A stretch of DNA of 19,742 nt from Muribaculaceae bacterium (GTDB lineage: Bacteria; Bacteroidota; Bacteroidia; Bacteroidales; Muribaculaceae): positions 1 through 19,742 of the forward strand of contig CADFRV010000012.1 in NCBI GenBank assembly GCA_902836725.1, written 5' to 3'. The notes under the pieces are model-generated. The model made no database searches. It had not been told where the DNA came from and saw only the letters and a program-made list of their open reading frames with translations. This document shows, in pieces, positions 14,701-19,742 of this stretch (position 1 is the first letter of the stretch; each line of letters opens with the position of its first letter). Both the position numbers and the translations under genes were made by a program.

Positions 14701-14838
14701 TACCGGCTGCTTCTTGCGCTCCTCTGATGTCGGGAACTCCTCAAACATCCGCATCTTGAATGCACGCAATATCTTGCCTCCGGTTCCACCGAGGCCCACA
14801 AGGATGTGGTTGCCCGTTACAGTTACTGTATTGCTCAT
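11752..14838 (-). CDS. Tubulin/FtsZ-like GTPase (Tubulin_2 type) with C-terminal GYF_2-like domain and Pro-rich tail
   Basis: The start at 14838 gives MSNTVTVTGNHILVGLGGTGG (1028 residues); a reading from 14916 would overlap the upstream gene. Residues 12-21 hold the first glycine-rich nucleotide loop (ILVGLGGTGG), and GLSGGTGSGS at 170-179 is the tubulin/FtsZ T4-type signature that binds GTP phosphates. RLLFAANAVGYV and IYLFAGLSGG give the alternating Rossmann strands. A long charged, helix-rich middle (about 400-800) follows. Near 948-1003 is a GYF_2-like domain (YVAVNGQQYGPFNRAMCKQM, STVWMNGLATWMPAG), preceded and followed by proline-rich stretches (MPTPPPMPGEVPP and, from about 1004, PPTVPGAPGMPPLPPAMPP). 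GYF domains bind proline-rich peptides, so tail-to-domain contacts within or between subunits are possible. The tubulin-like call is strong; polymerisation is not shown. Confidence 0.92.
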   Translation of the reverse strand: MSNTVTVTGNHILVGLGGTGGKILRAFKMRMFEEFPTSEERKKQPVSILYVDSTDEMMPKDGRARADFRVMGQDASFSNNEFLNIKAVDVEHILDHISNYPAVKGIVDNVGAVKSAIGSLGQAAGQKRRAGRLLFAANAVGYVNSLKDAYYRAQEVSGTSDKTTIYLFAGLSGGTGSGSIIDAVVQTRKTFPEAKILVFAMIPEMHLPKSDMDQGRYYQNGYAAMVELNALQTGRWSPQDVTGSGKINLYNDRVKGVANGLTVYSNVNENGLTINSLSELPKIVSDYVFARVFYINDEDQINEDLIKAYNFENMDDFALEFDEAANAGADGRIPVARTKKINSFGIKRVIYPELRVLKHITYTLGESVLYQFKFNNWRENQGFVNEERNKDYRRDYLSKENQQAWMLDLEHLTLEKKILEPDTDYPVFNDYWHDKAIGYAEEAKKDSNPLNELDNILADFYSTHFREDGVEGFYAAKDRAIPEMAKEVRRRIEHGLFDKWKLGDISIVELQRVSKLLIERIGEIRTEIETAIKDETDNFKAIDEDRLGNVEEWSRLGILQRMVGAGARRYAEHQGILTDYYSSKTRLVALEFAKKLAAKISVEIGKLDADISAFGQKIADAIEETEKLVAAQRKTNKGLEDMRGAIIEVSEEEAMGEFESDVRTDKIDMPNIARQLREAILPQGEFVNFGFLANDINVDDIKDAFDIKLSEIVRTKHNEKADADKKVLGLNILTQLQQQLKTDDDIKAFANKIVQQSGVYLKLNNDQIRLHLRNNEGHLSPTNPASINKKAILVSIPSPDENEGLKRFADKLEDAFKNSFNQSTARTSIIVNRKSPRKDELSIITVGYCYPMRAIDWMQPYRQRYHNFLNTGNPNTDAGNAILLHGEGDGSQYPLIFAVENAEEIAAQRQQATPTGTADVPSGGNEMPTPPPMPGEVPPLVTAAEPEISVYVAVNGQQYGPFNRAMCKQMVQTGQLTPQSTVWMNGLATWMPAGQTEALKSLFAPQMPPTVPGAPGMPPLPPAMPPTM

Positions 14839-14857
14839 TGAGATTATTTGATTGTAT

Positions 14858-15472
14858 TTAGTTTCTTGAAGATCTGAGTCTCCTGCCATAGCGCGAGGGG
14901 GTTCTGGTGCCGGCATTACGTGACACTCTGTGATTTCCTCTGCCGCACTTGCCCGCTGGTCTGCGTCCCATTGTCTTGATCACGAGAATGGCGCCCGCGA
15001 TAACAAAACCGAATGCCCACAAAAGCGATCTGATGATGATGCCGTTAAGATATTCCTTAAGGGTGTCACACATGACTGAGGGTAATTGGGCTACAGTCCA
15101 GCCTGTAAAATCGCAATTATCGGCATAATAGGACAGAATCGGATGCCTGTCGATCACCTGTTGGAAAATCTCGTTTGAAAGAAGGAGATCTACAGTTGTG
15201 TCCCCCTCAAGACCCGATGATTCAATTGCGTTCTCAATCAATGCCTGTATTGACGATATATCGGATTTCATGGCAAGTGCGCCACAGATGATTGTGCTGT
15301 TCCACAATACAATCAGAGAAAGGACTCCCAGAACGATAAACGATACGGGTCTGAAAACTGCATCTTTATACCAACCCTTGATCAGAAAAATGAAAAGGGA
15401 CAGGAAGATAACGGTAATCAGGCCGCCATATAAGAGGCTTCCGATTGAGTATTTCAATATGGCAATAATCAT
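14858..15472 (-). CDS. Three-helix membrane protein, first gene of the tubulin operon
   Basis: I recognise no named family. The 204 residues contain three hydrophobic helices: about 10-31, 43-66 and 145-166. The charged loop KGWYKDAVFR (32-41) between helices 1 and 2 should be cytoplasmic, so the acidic 67-144 loop is periplasmic and the Arg-rich tail (167-204, with RRP, GRGNHR, GRRLR) is cytoplasmic, consistent with the positive-inside rule. The basic tail could contact the acidic tubulin-like partner encoded 19 bases downstream. It begins immediately after 444 bases of gene-free DNA with the inverted repeat pair, so whatever drives this gene drives the operon. Confidence 0.78.
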   Translation of the reverse strand: MIIAILKYSIGSLLYGGLITVIFLSLFIFLIKGWYKDAVFRPVSFIVLGVLSLIVLWNSTIICGALAMKSDISSIQALIENAIESSGLEGDTTVDLLLSNEIFQQVIDRHPILSYYADNCDFTGWTVAQLPSVMCDTLKEYLNGIIIRSLLWAFGFVIAGAILVIKTMGRRPAGKCGRGNHRVSRNAGTRTPSRYGRRLRSSRN

Positions 15473-15598
15473 TATTGTTTATAGTTGATAATTGGATACC
15501 GACATCTTTGTCTAACAGTGGTCAAGACAAGGTTTAGAGGCGTCTGTCGACATTTAGCAGATGTCTTTGGTCATATAATTTCAAGTAAATTATGTCAG

Positions 15599-15625
15599 TA
15601 ACTCTTGCATAGAGATATGGATGCT
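15599..15625. repeat. Left copy of a paired dyad repeat (candidate recombination site)
   Basis: The 27 bases read TAACTCT, core TGCAT, AGAGATATGGATGCT. The arms CTCT/AGAG are symmetrical around the 5-base core. Bases 15602-15617 are a perfect 16-base inverted match to 15784-15799. Compared as a direct repeat with the right copy, 20 of 27 positions agree and five of the seven differences are the core itself, which is the reverse complement in the other copy. Confidence 0.75.
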
Positions 15626-15763
15626 GGAAATGCCGCTGATAATCAGATCGTTTTGTGGTGTTACGGCGTTTTTTATATAAATAGAGATGCGTTTGGCAGG
15701 ATTAATAGTTACAATTCTGTAAAAAATGTGTGGAAAAGCATCCTGTAATTCAGAAATATTTCG

Positions 15764-15771
15764 TAGCTTCG
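15764..15771 (+). promoter_or_regulatory. Weak promoter candidate inside the repeat pair, pointing away from the operon
   Basis: TAGCTTCG followed by CAC differs from the common local form TAACTTTGCAC by two bases, only one of them (TTTG to TTCG) in a conserved position. The same TTCG form stands in the methyltransferase promoter (3433-3440). The -33 partner is poor: CCTG at 15742-15745 with an 18-base spacer. In the present orientation it would transcribe rightwards, into the hairpin at 15824-15851. Confidence 0.3.
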
Positions 15772-15783
15772 CACTTGGTTAGG

Positions 15784-15810
15784 TATCTCTATGCAAGAGA
15801 TTTGGATGCT
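15784..15810. repeat. Right copy of the paired dyad repeat
   Basis: The 27 bases read TATCTCT, core ATGCA, AGAGATTTGGATGCT. ATCTCT and AGAGAT are perfect 6-base arms around the core. The flanking TGGATGCT is shared in direct orientation with the left copy, while the 5-base core and inner arms form the inverted match. Between the two 16-base matches lie 166 bases (15618-15783). Confidence 0.75.
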
Positions 15811-15823
15811 ATACCGATAAAGA

Positions 15824-15851
15824 AGCCCCAGCGCCGGAAGGTGCTGAGGCT
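15824..15851. terminator. Hairpin terminator between the His-rich protein gene and the control region
   Basis: AGCCCCAGCGCC (15824-15835) pairs with GGTGCTGAGGCT (15840-15851) across a GGAA loop, with one C-A mismatch and one G-T wobble in 12 positions. On the plus strand a T-rich run follows (15854-15865); on the minus strand the following bases are only mildly T-rich. It can end the minus-strand transcript of the 15917-16459 gene and, on the plus strand, any transcript leaving the repeat-flanked segment rightwards. Confidence 0.7.
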
Positions 15852-15916
15852 ATATGTTTTTATTTATCAGGAAATGGCGTGTGGCCGCACTACGTCGCTA
15901 TGCGGTGTGCGGCGGG

Positions 15917-16459
15917 TCAGTCATCATCGTGATGGTGGTGCTTGCCGTGATGTTTGTCGTGGTGTTTCTCCCAATATTTCCTCATCTTTTTGGCGTGTTT
16001 GCGCGCCTCTTTGTCGCGGTGCTTGATGTAATCCCGGTAGTCGTCGTAGTAGTCCTCCAGATCATCGTCATCGTAATAGTATACCGGAGCGGCTCCAGGT
16101 GTGGATATAGTGATGCCTCCCGGCAGGGTGACGCTTATACCCGGCGCACCCCCGCTGTATCGGGCTGCCTTGCGATATGCTTTCGCCGCTTTGCGGTAGG
16201 CCTTGTACGATGGTGCCACGTCCACATACCTTACTCCGGGCATCAGCGGTATGCAGACCTCCGGCTCGGGCGCGTGATGGAAGTAGTGGCCGTGGTGGTA
16301 TGGCGCGGGCACAGCCACTACTGTGGGAAAGAGCGGTTCGCTCGACATATTGAAGTTTACACCGTCGGTGCCGGCGCTGAACGAGAAACTCGGGAACTGG
16401 GCGGCGCATGCGCCGCTCCCTATAATGACTGATGCAAGCAGGTGTAACTGGTGTCTCAT
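15917..16459 (-). CDS. Exported His/Asp-rich low-complexity protein
   Basis: I do not recognise a family. The 180 residues start with a signal peptide MRHQLHLLASVIIGSGACAA, cleaved before QFPSF. The mature part has YHHGHYFHH (54-62), a short internal tandem repeat KAYRKAAKAYRKAARY (86-101), an acidic tract YYYDDDDLEDYYDDY (127-141), a Lys/Arg/His stretch, and an end made of HHDKHHGKHHHHDDD (166-180). Such His and Asp clusters can bind Ni, Zn or Cu, so metal buffering in the periplasm is possible, but composition alone does not prove it. It is a separate unit: a hairpin lies downstream, and the tubulin operon starts beyond it on the same strand. Confidence 0.72.
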   Translation of the reverse strand: MRHQLHLLASVIIGSGACAAQFPSFSFSAGTDGVNFNMSSEPLFPTVVAVPAPYHHGHYFHHAPEPEVCIPLMPGVRYVDVAPSYKAYRKAAKAYRKAARYSGGAPGISVTLPGGITISTPGAAPVYYYDDDDLEDYYDDYRDYIKHRDKEARKHAKKMRKYWEKHHDKHHGKHHHHDDD

Positions 16460-16634
16460 AAACGTGCGGTTGAAAGTTTATACATTTGTCGGGTGCCACA
16501 AGGCGACGGGGCTATGCGTGTCCGCTCATAATAGTTACGTATGACATCGCGCGAATGTTCGCCGTCCCCCGTAGCTACCGATGCCCGAATATCTTCTTTT
16601 TGAGGCGGAAGGGAATATTTAGCACTTCATGGAG

Positions 16635-16664
16635 TTGTTGTGTTTAACATTTTTTGTAACTTTG
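16635..16664 (+). promoter_or_regulatory. Promoter of the SulP transporter gene
   Basis: TTG at 16635-16637, a 19-base spacer and TAACTTTG at 16657-16664 followed by CACC form a textbook Bacteroidetes promoter, the best in the window. The expected transcription start is near 16671, leaving a leader of about 138 bases before the ATG. Confidence 0.75.
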
Positions 16665-16725
16665 CACCCCATAATGGCTGCCGCATGAATACGGATTGTT
16701 TGAACGGTGGTGGTTGATTATCTTT

Positions 16726-16788
16726 ATGAAGTTGTATATGCGGGCGCGTGAGCGTTCCGGCAAACAGATTCTGATATTTCTAAGGTAA
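16726..16788 (+). CDS. Possible 20-residue leader peptide upstream of SulP
   Basis: An ATG inside the predicted SulP leader opens a frame reading MKLYMRARERSGKQILIFLR, then TAA, ending 20 bases before the SulP start. The peptide is strongly basic in its first half and hydrophobic at its end. Two even shorter frames lie upstream: ATG-GCT-GCC-GCA-TGA near 16674, and MNTDCLNGGG overlapping its stop. It could be a regulatory upstream frame or simply chance; there is no homology evidence. Confidence 0.25.
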   Translation: MKLYMRARERSGKQILIFLR

Positions 16789-16808
16789 TTATATAAAGAA
16801 TTGGTTTT

Positions 16809-18536
16809 ATGAATTTTAGCGGAAAGGTAGATTTCCGGCCAAAACTTTGGTCGGCTTTGCGCCATTACAACAGCAAAAAACTGCAGGCCGACATCGTGGC
16901 AGGTGTCGTGGTCGGCATTGTGGCTCTCCCTCTTGCCATCGCTTTCGGTATCGCGTCGGGTGTAAGCCCCACTATCGGCCTTATCACGGCCATTATCGGA
17001 GGATTCATGGTGTCGGCTTTCGGCGGCAACTCCGTGCAGATAGGCGGTCCTACAGGAGCGTTTATCGTCATTGTCTACGGAATCATCGCGCGGTTCGGTC
17101 TCGAGGGGCTGGCTGTCGCTACTTTTATGGCGGGCCTTATTCTGGTGCTGATGGGTATTTTCAAGCTCGGTACCGTCATCAAGTTTATCCCTTATCCGAT
17201 TGTAGTCGGTTTTACAGCCGGTATCGCCCTCACCATACTTTCAACGCAGGTCAACGATTTCCTCGGCCTCGGCCTCAAGGACCTCCCCGGCGAGTTCATC
17301 TCCAAATGGGGTGTATATTTCAGCAATTTCGACAAGATACACCTCCCCACGGTAGCTGTGGCGCTGGCCTCGCTGTTTATCATCATCGCCACCCCCAAGA
17401 TTTCCAAACGCCTCCCAGGCGCCCTTATGGCCATAATACTGGTTACAGCCGTTGTGGCGCTCCTCAAAAACGCCATGCCAGGCATTGAGATCACCACTAT
17501 CGGCGACCGTTTCGGCTCCATGTCGACCGACCTGCCGGAGGTACACGGCTTCGCCCTTACGATGGCAAATATCAATATGCTCCTTCCGTCGGCATTTACC
17601 ATCGCCGTGCTCGGTGCCATAGAGTCGCTGCTTAGCGCCACCGTGGCCGACGGTTATACCGGTTCGCGCACATCCACCAATACCGAGCTGATCGGTCAGG
17701 GACTGGCAAACATCACCGTGCCATTCTTCGGCGGCATACCAGTCACAGGAGCCATCGCCCGCACCATGACCAACATCACCAACGGCGGCCGCACTCCGGT
17801 GGCCGGGGTGGTACATGCCCTCGTGCTGCTGCTGATCTATATATTCCTTATGCCGCTTATCAATTACGTGCCTATGGCATGCCTTGCCGCAGTGCTTGTA
17901 GTGGTGTCGTACAACATGAGCGGATGGCGCACCATCGTGGGCATATTCAAGAACCCGAAAAGCGACGTGTCGGTGATGATCGTCACTTTCCTCCTAACGG
18001 TAGTGTTCGACCTTACCATCGCGATCGAGATAGGCCTGTTGCTGGCCGTGGTACTGTTCCTCCGCCGTGTGATGGAGAACACCGAGATCAAGGTATATTC
18101 CGAGCAGCTTGACGTGGCTGAGGGTACCGATCTCGACGCATCGCACCATGAGGTGCTTAATGTGCTCCCCGGCGTTGAGGTATATGAGATCGACGGTCCG
18201 TTTTTCTTCGGTGTGGCCACCAAATTCGACGAGATGATGCGCTCCACCCTTGCCGAGAAGCCCAAGGTCCGCATTATCCGTATGCGTAAGGTTCCCTTTA
18301 TCGATTCCACCGCTATCCACAATCTTGAGATACTTATCACCTCCTCACAGAAAGAGGGCATACATGTGGTGCTCTCCGGTGTAGAAGACAATGTGCGCGA
18401 GACCCTGGTCAATGCCGGCATAGACCGTATGATCGGTGCCGACCACATCTGTCCGCACATCTCTGTGGCGGTGGAGATGGCCAATTCAATTGTGGAACGC
18501 GATTCCGCTCCGACCCTTTCTCCGGCCCGCGGATAA
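16809..18536 (+). CDS. SulP-family inorganic anion transporter with STAS domain
   Basis: This inner-membrane carrier of the SLC26/SulP family moves sulfate, bicarbonate or similar anions. The 575-residue length is normal. The membrane part (about 25-420) has the repeated hydrophobic helices and family motifs: DIVAGVVVGIVALPLAIAFG (28-47), GGPTGAF (79-85), NDFLGL and LGAIESLLSATVADG (268-282), followed by FFGGIPVTGAIARTMTN (306-322). The cytoplasmic STAS domain runs about 455-560 with the conserved PFIDSTAIHNLE (496-507) and VLSGVEDNVRETLVNAG. The substrate cannot be told from the sequence; bicarbonate (BicA-like) and sulfate are both possible. It is monocistronic, with its own promoter and a strong terminator 43 bases after the stop. 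Confidence 0.95.
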   Translation: MNFSGKVDFRPKLWSALRHYNSKKLQADIVAGVVVGIVALPLAIAFGIASGVSPTIGLITAIIGGFMVSAFGGNSVQIGGPTGAFIVIVYGIIARFGLEGLAVATFMAGLILVLMGIFKLGTVIKFIPYPIVVGFTAGIALTILSTQVNDFLGLGLKDLPGEFISKWGVYFSNFDKIHLPTVAVALASLFIIIATPKISKRLPGALMAIILVTAVVALLKNAMPGIEITTIGDRFGSMSTDLPEVHGFALTMANINMLLPSAFTIAVLGAIESLLSATVADGYTGSRTSTNTELIGQGLANITVPFFGGIPVTGAIARTMTNITNGGRTPVAGVVHALVLLLIYIFLMPLINYVPMACLAAVLVVVSYNMSGWRTIVGIFKNPKSDVSVMIVTFLLTVVFDLTIAIEIGLLLAVVLFLRRVMENTEIKVYSEQLDVAEGTDLDASHHEVLNVLPGVEVYEIDGPFFFGVATKFDEMMRSTLAEKPKVRIIRMRKVPFIDSTAIHNLEILITSSQKEGIHVVLSGVEDNVRETLVNAGIDRMIGADHICPHISVAVEMANSIVERDSAPTLSPARG

Positions 18537-18578
18537 TCCCCGGCAATGAAATACTGATTCCCATTATATACTGCAACG

Positions 18579-18618
18579 CGGCGGTGTGTCAAAATCCACG
18601 GATTCTGACACACCGCCG
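18579..18618 (+). terminator. Long hairpin terminator after SulP
   Basis: CGGCGGTGTGTCA (18579-18591) pairs perfectly with TGACACACCGCCG (18606-18618). The 14-base loop contains a further AATCC/GGATT match that extends the stem after one mismatch. The T-rich run CTTGTTTTC follows. It separates the SulP unit from the sigma factor gene. Confidence 0.85.
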
Positions 18619-18725
18619 GCTTGTTTTCAGAATGTCATTATTTCGGTTTTACATTTATTAACAATGTGACTTCGTCGTTTTCCTTACCTTGCAGTCCTAT
18701 AAGTGAATCAAACTTAAAACCAGTT

Positions 18726-19226
18726 ATGAATAATACCAACGAAAGCTCGCATATGGAACAGGTTGTCAGGGACAATCTCGACTATCTGGTGAGGTTCGCT
18801 TTTTTCAGGGTACAGAATAAGTCTGTTGCTGAAGATATCGTCTATGAGGCTGTGGCTCGCGTTATGGAGCACAGGCACCCCCCTGTCAGACCTGAAAATA
18901 TGCGCTGTTATCTGTTCCGCACAGTCTACAATCTATGCCAGGACAGCTATCGCAGTATCCGTAGCACCGATATTCCCATCGACGGGATCGATATAGCGGA
19001 TGAGGATGGGGAGGAAAGTCTTGATATAGATGAAGCCGAACGTATAAATTCGATACTTGACTCGCTTCCCGGACGCCAGGCTGAAGTGATAAGGATGAAT
19101 GTGGTGGATGACCTTTCGTTTGTGGAGATAAGCCGCATACTTGCGGTGCCTGCCACTACTCTGAAATCAAGGTTTAAAGCCGGAATGGATAAGATTAAGG
19201 AACTGTATTTCAAAAATAAGTTATGA
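18726..19226 (+). CDS. ECF-like sigma-70 family RNA polymerase sigma factor
   Basis: The start at 18726 (MNNTNESSHMEQVVRDNLD) gives 166 residues, normal for the group; a longer frame from 18621 would begin in the terminator region and adds a non-family stretch. Region 2 is visible as LVRFAFFRVQNKSVAEDIVYEAVARVMEH (first part, about 20-47) and RCYLFRTVYNLCQDSYR. Region 4 is NSILDSLPGRQAEVIRMNVV, then DDLSFVEISRILAVPATTLKSR, the helix-turn-helix that reads the -35 element. An acidic linker (DIADEDGEESLDIDEAE) joins the two. The gene overlaps the next one by ATGA, the usual coupling of an ECF factor with its anti-sigma partner. I found no convincing standard promoter in the 100 bases upstream, so it may read its own promoter; that is inference. 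Confidence 0.9.
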   Translation: MNNTNESSHMEQVVRDNLDYLVRFAFFRVQNKSVAEDIVYEAVARVMEHRHPPVRPENMRCYLFRTVYNLCQDSYRSIRSTDIPIDGIDIADEDGEESLDIDEAERINSILDSLPGRQAEVIRMNVVDDLSFVEISRILAVPATTLKSRFKAGMDKIKELYFKNKL

Positions 19227-19742
19227 CTATGGATAATTACGATGAAATAATCGGGCATATGAAACCCCGGCACGAGATAAAGGCGTCTCCAAGGCTGCGT
19301 ATGCGCACAGAGGCGCTTCTGGCAAAACGTCGACGCAGAGATGCAAGTCGCCGATGGCTGTGGTGGATCGGCACGTCTGTTGTAGCTGCGGCTGTCATGG
19401 GGGTATTGTTCATCCCGTTTGGCATGTCGGCCAAAGAGGTGCTGTCGGTTGCATTGGATGCCCTCAGAGGGGACACGTCGGTAGAGATGACGGTGGAGGT
19501 GCGGACAAGTCCGGCAGAGAATTTCTCATATATAGATATCGGGGATGATTTCGTGCCGCACAGGATAATCTCCACGCATTTTGATTCCGTATCCTCATGG
19601 AGCATTGACAAAGGTGGCAGGGCTGCTGTCGGTATCGGATCGCAGATTTACTGTTGGCTTAAAGACCTGAAGCTCGGCTGGACCGGCTATACATCTCCCC
19701 ACAGTGTATTTGAGGGGCTGGAGATCTTTATCTCGCCTGGTA
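19223..19742 (+). CDS. Putative membrane-anchored anti-sigma factor, 3' end outside the window
   Basis: The frame opens with the ATG of the ATGA overlap at the sigma stop (MTMDNYDEIIGHMKPRHEIK) and stays open to the window end, 173 codons. The first 45 residues are cytoplasmic and basic (KRRRRDASRRW). One membrane helix follows at about 45-66 (WLWWIGTSVVAAAVMGVLFIPF), and then a periplasmic part (SAKEVLSVALDALRGDTSVEMTVEVRTSP) that looks like the start of a LolA-like or generic beta domain. The topology (N-terminal cytoplasmic segment, one helix, outside sensor) and the translational overlap match anti-sigma factors of Bacteroidales ECF systems. I see no clear zinc-binding HxxxCxxC motif, so it is not the ZAS type. 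The missing end prevents a firm family call. Confidence 0.72.
   Translation, partial: MTMDNYDEIIGHMKPRHEIKASPRLRMRTEALLAKRRRRDASRRWLWWIGTSVVAAAVMGVLFIPFGMSAKEVLSVALDALRGDTSVEMTVEVRTSPAENFSYIDIGDDFVPHRIISTHFDSVSSWSIDKGGRAAVGIGSQIYCWLKDLKLGWTGYTSPHSVFEGLEIFISPG

Larger units (their letters stand above)
15473..15916. other. Gene-free control region upstream of the tubulin operon
   Basis: I see no convincing gene here. It holds the paired repeats at 15599-15625 and 15784-15810, a weak plus-strand promoter candidate at 15764-15771 and a hairpin terminator at 15824-15851. Small dyads occur at 15549-15565 (GACAT/ATGTC) and 15636-15646 (CTGAT-A-ATCAG). On the minus strand, which is the one that must drive the operon, I could find no good TAnnTTTG box between 15473 and 15600, and the best inside the repeat pair is TATTTCTG (15758-15751) without a TTG partner. 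That absence is what makes an invertible promoter attractive. Confidence 0.6.
16460..16808. other. Divergent intergenic region between the His-rich protein and SulP genes
   Basis: The gap of 349 bases contains the SulP promoter (16635-16664) and its leader of about 138 bases with a short open frame (16726-16788). On the minus strand a weak promoter for the His-rich gene may be TTG (16501-16499), 19 bases, AAACTTTC (16479-16472), with two mismatches in the -7 box. Between 16505 and 16630 I see nothing recognisable. Confidence 0.5.

Noticed and set aside
11752..14838. Phage (PhuZ) or plasmid (TubZ) tubulin
   Set aside because: No phage structural, replication or partition genes are nearby; the neighbours are exported proteins, and the protein is far longer than PhuZ or TubZ with a GYF_2-like end.
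15473..15916. Transposon or miniature element bounded by the 16-base inverted repeats
   Set aside because: No target-site duplication is visible next to the repeats, and the dyad core structure fits a recombination or regulator site better.
17241..17816. Minus-strand frame inside the SulP gene
   Set aside because: It is rich in Gly/His/Glu from antisense reading of codon-biased sequence; SulP motifs cover the same bases.
1..19742. CRISPR array, tRNA, rRNA or insertion sequence
   Set aside because: I saw no regularly spaced repeats, no tRNA-like cloverleaf, no rRNA sequence and no transposase or recombinase gene.

Overview
The window looks like chromosomal DNA of a Bacteroidales bacterium, probably Muribaculaceae-like. 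The evidence is promoters of the Bacteroidetes type (TTG, about 19-20 bases, then TAnnTTTG) ahead of several genes, no Shine-Dalgarno pattern that I could use to pick starts, and protein families typical of that phylum. The family placement is inference from memory, not from a search.

Left part (1-4650): housekeeping and stress genes. On the minus strand are a DUF2795 gene (cut by the window edge), a PduO-type cobalamin adenosyltransferase and a LOG-family phosphoribohydrolase. Back to back with these is a U32-family gene on the plus strand, convergent with a SpoU/TrmH RNA methyltransferase. Then come a PerR-like Fur-family regulator and rubrerythrin, an oxidative-stress pair with a perfect operator-like palindrome on the regulator's promoter. 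A strong hairpin at 4610-4647 closes this block.

Middle (4695-15472): nine minus-strand genes with gaps of 8-65 bases, best read as one operon of about 10.8 kb transcribed right to left. In order of transcription: a three-helix membrane protein; a 1028-residue tubulin/FtsZ-like GTPase (Tubulin_2 type) ending in a GYF_2-like domain and a proline-rich tail; a zinc-ribbon protein with one membrane helix and a periplasmic domain; and six proteins with signal peptides. The exported ones include an NTF2-like protein, a PEGA plus FGE-like (cysteine-less) protein and a protein made of two copies of an alpha/beta plus SH3-like unit reminiscent of FlgT/CsgG-type envelope factors. I know of no described function for this set. 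It suggests a cytoplasmic tubulin-like polymer or switch linked through the membrane to a periplasmic assembly.

Upstream of that operon (15473-15916) is gene-free DNA containing a perfect 16-base inverted repeat (15602-15617 and 15784-15799) around 166 bases. Each copy is a small dyad with a 5-base core inverted relative to the other, and a weak promoter inside points away from the operon into a terminator. This is the geometry of a phase-variable invertible promoter, drawn in the OFF state; that reading is inference.

Right part: an exported His/Asp-rich protein (minus), a SulP anion transporter with a good promoter and a leader of about 138 bases, a terminator, then an ECF-like sigma factor overlapping (ATGA) a membrane-anchored putative anti-sigma gene that runs off the window end.
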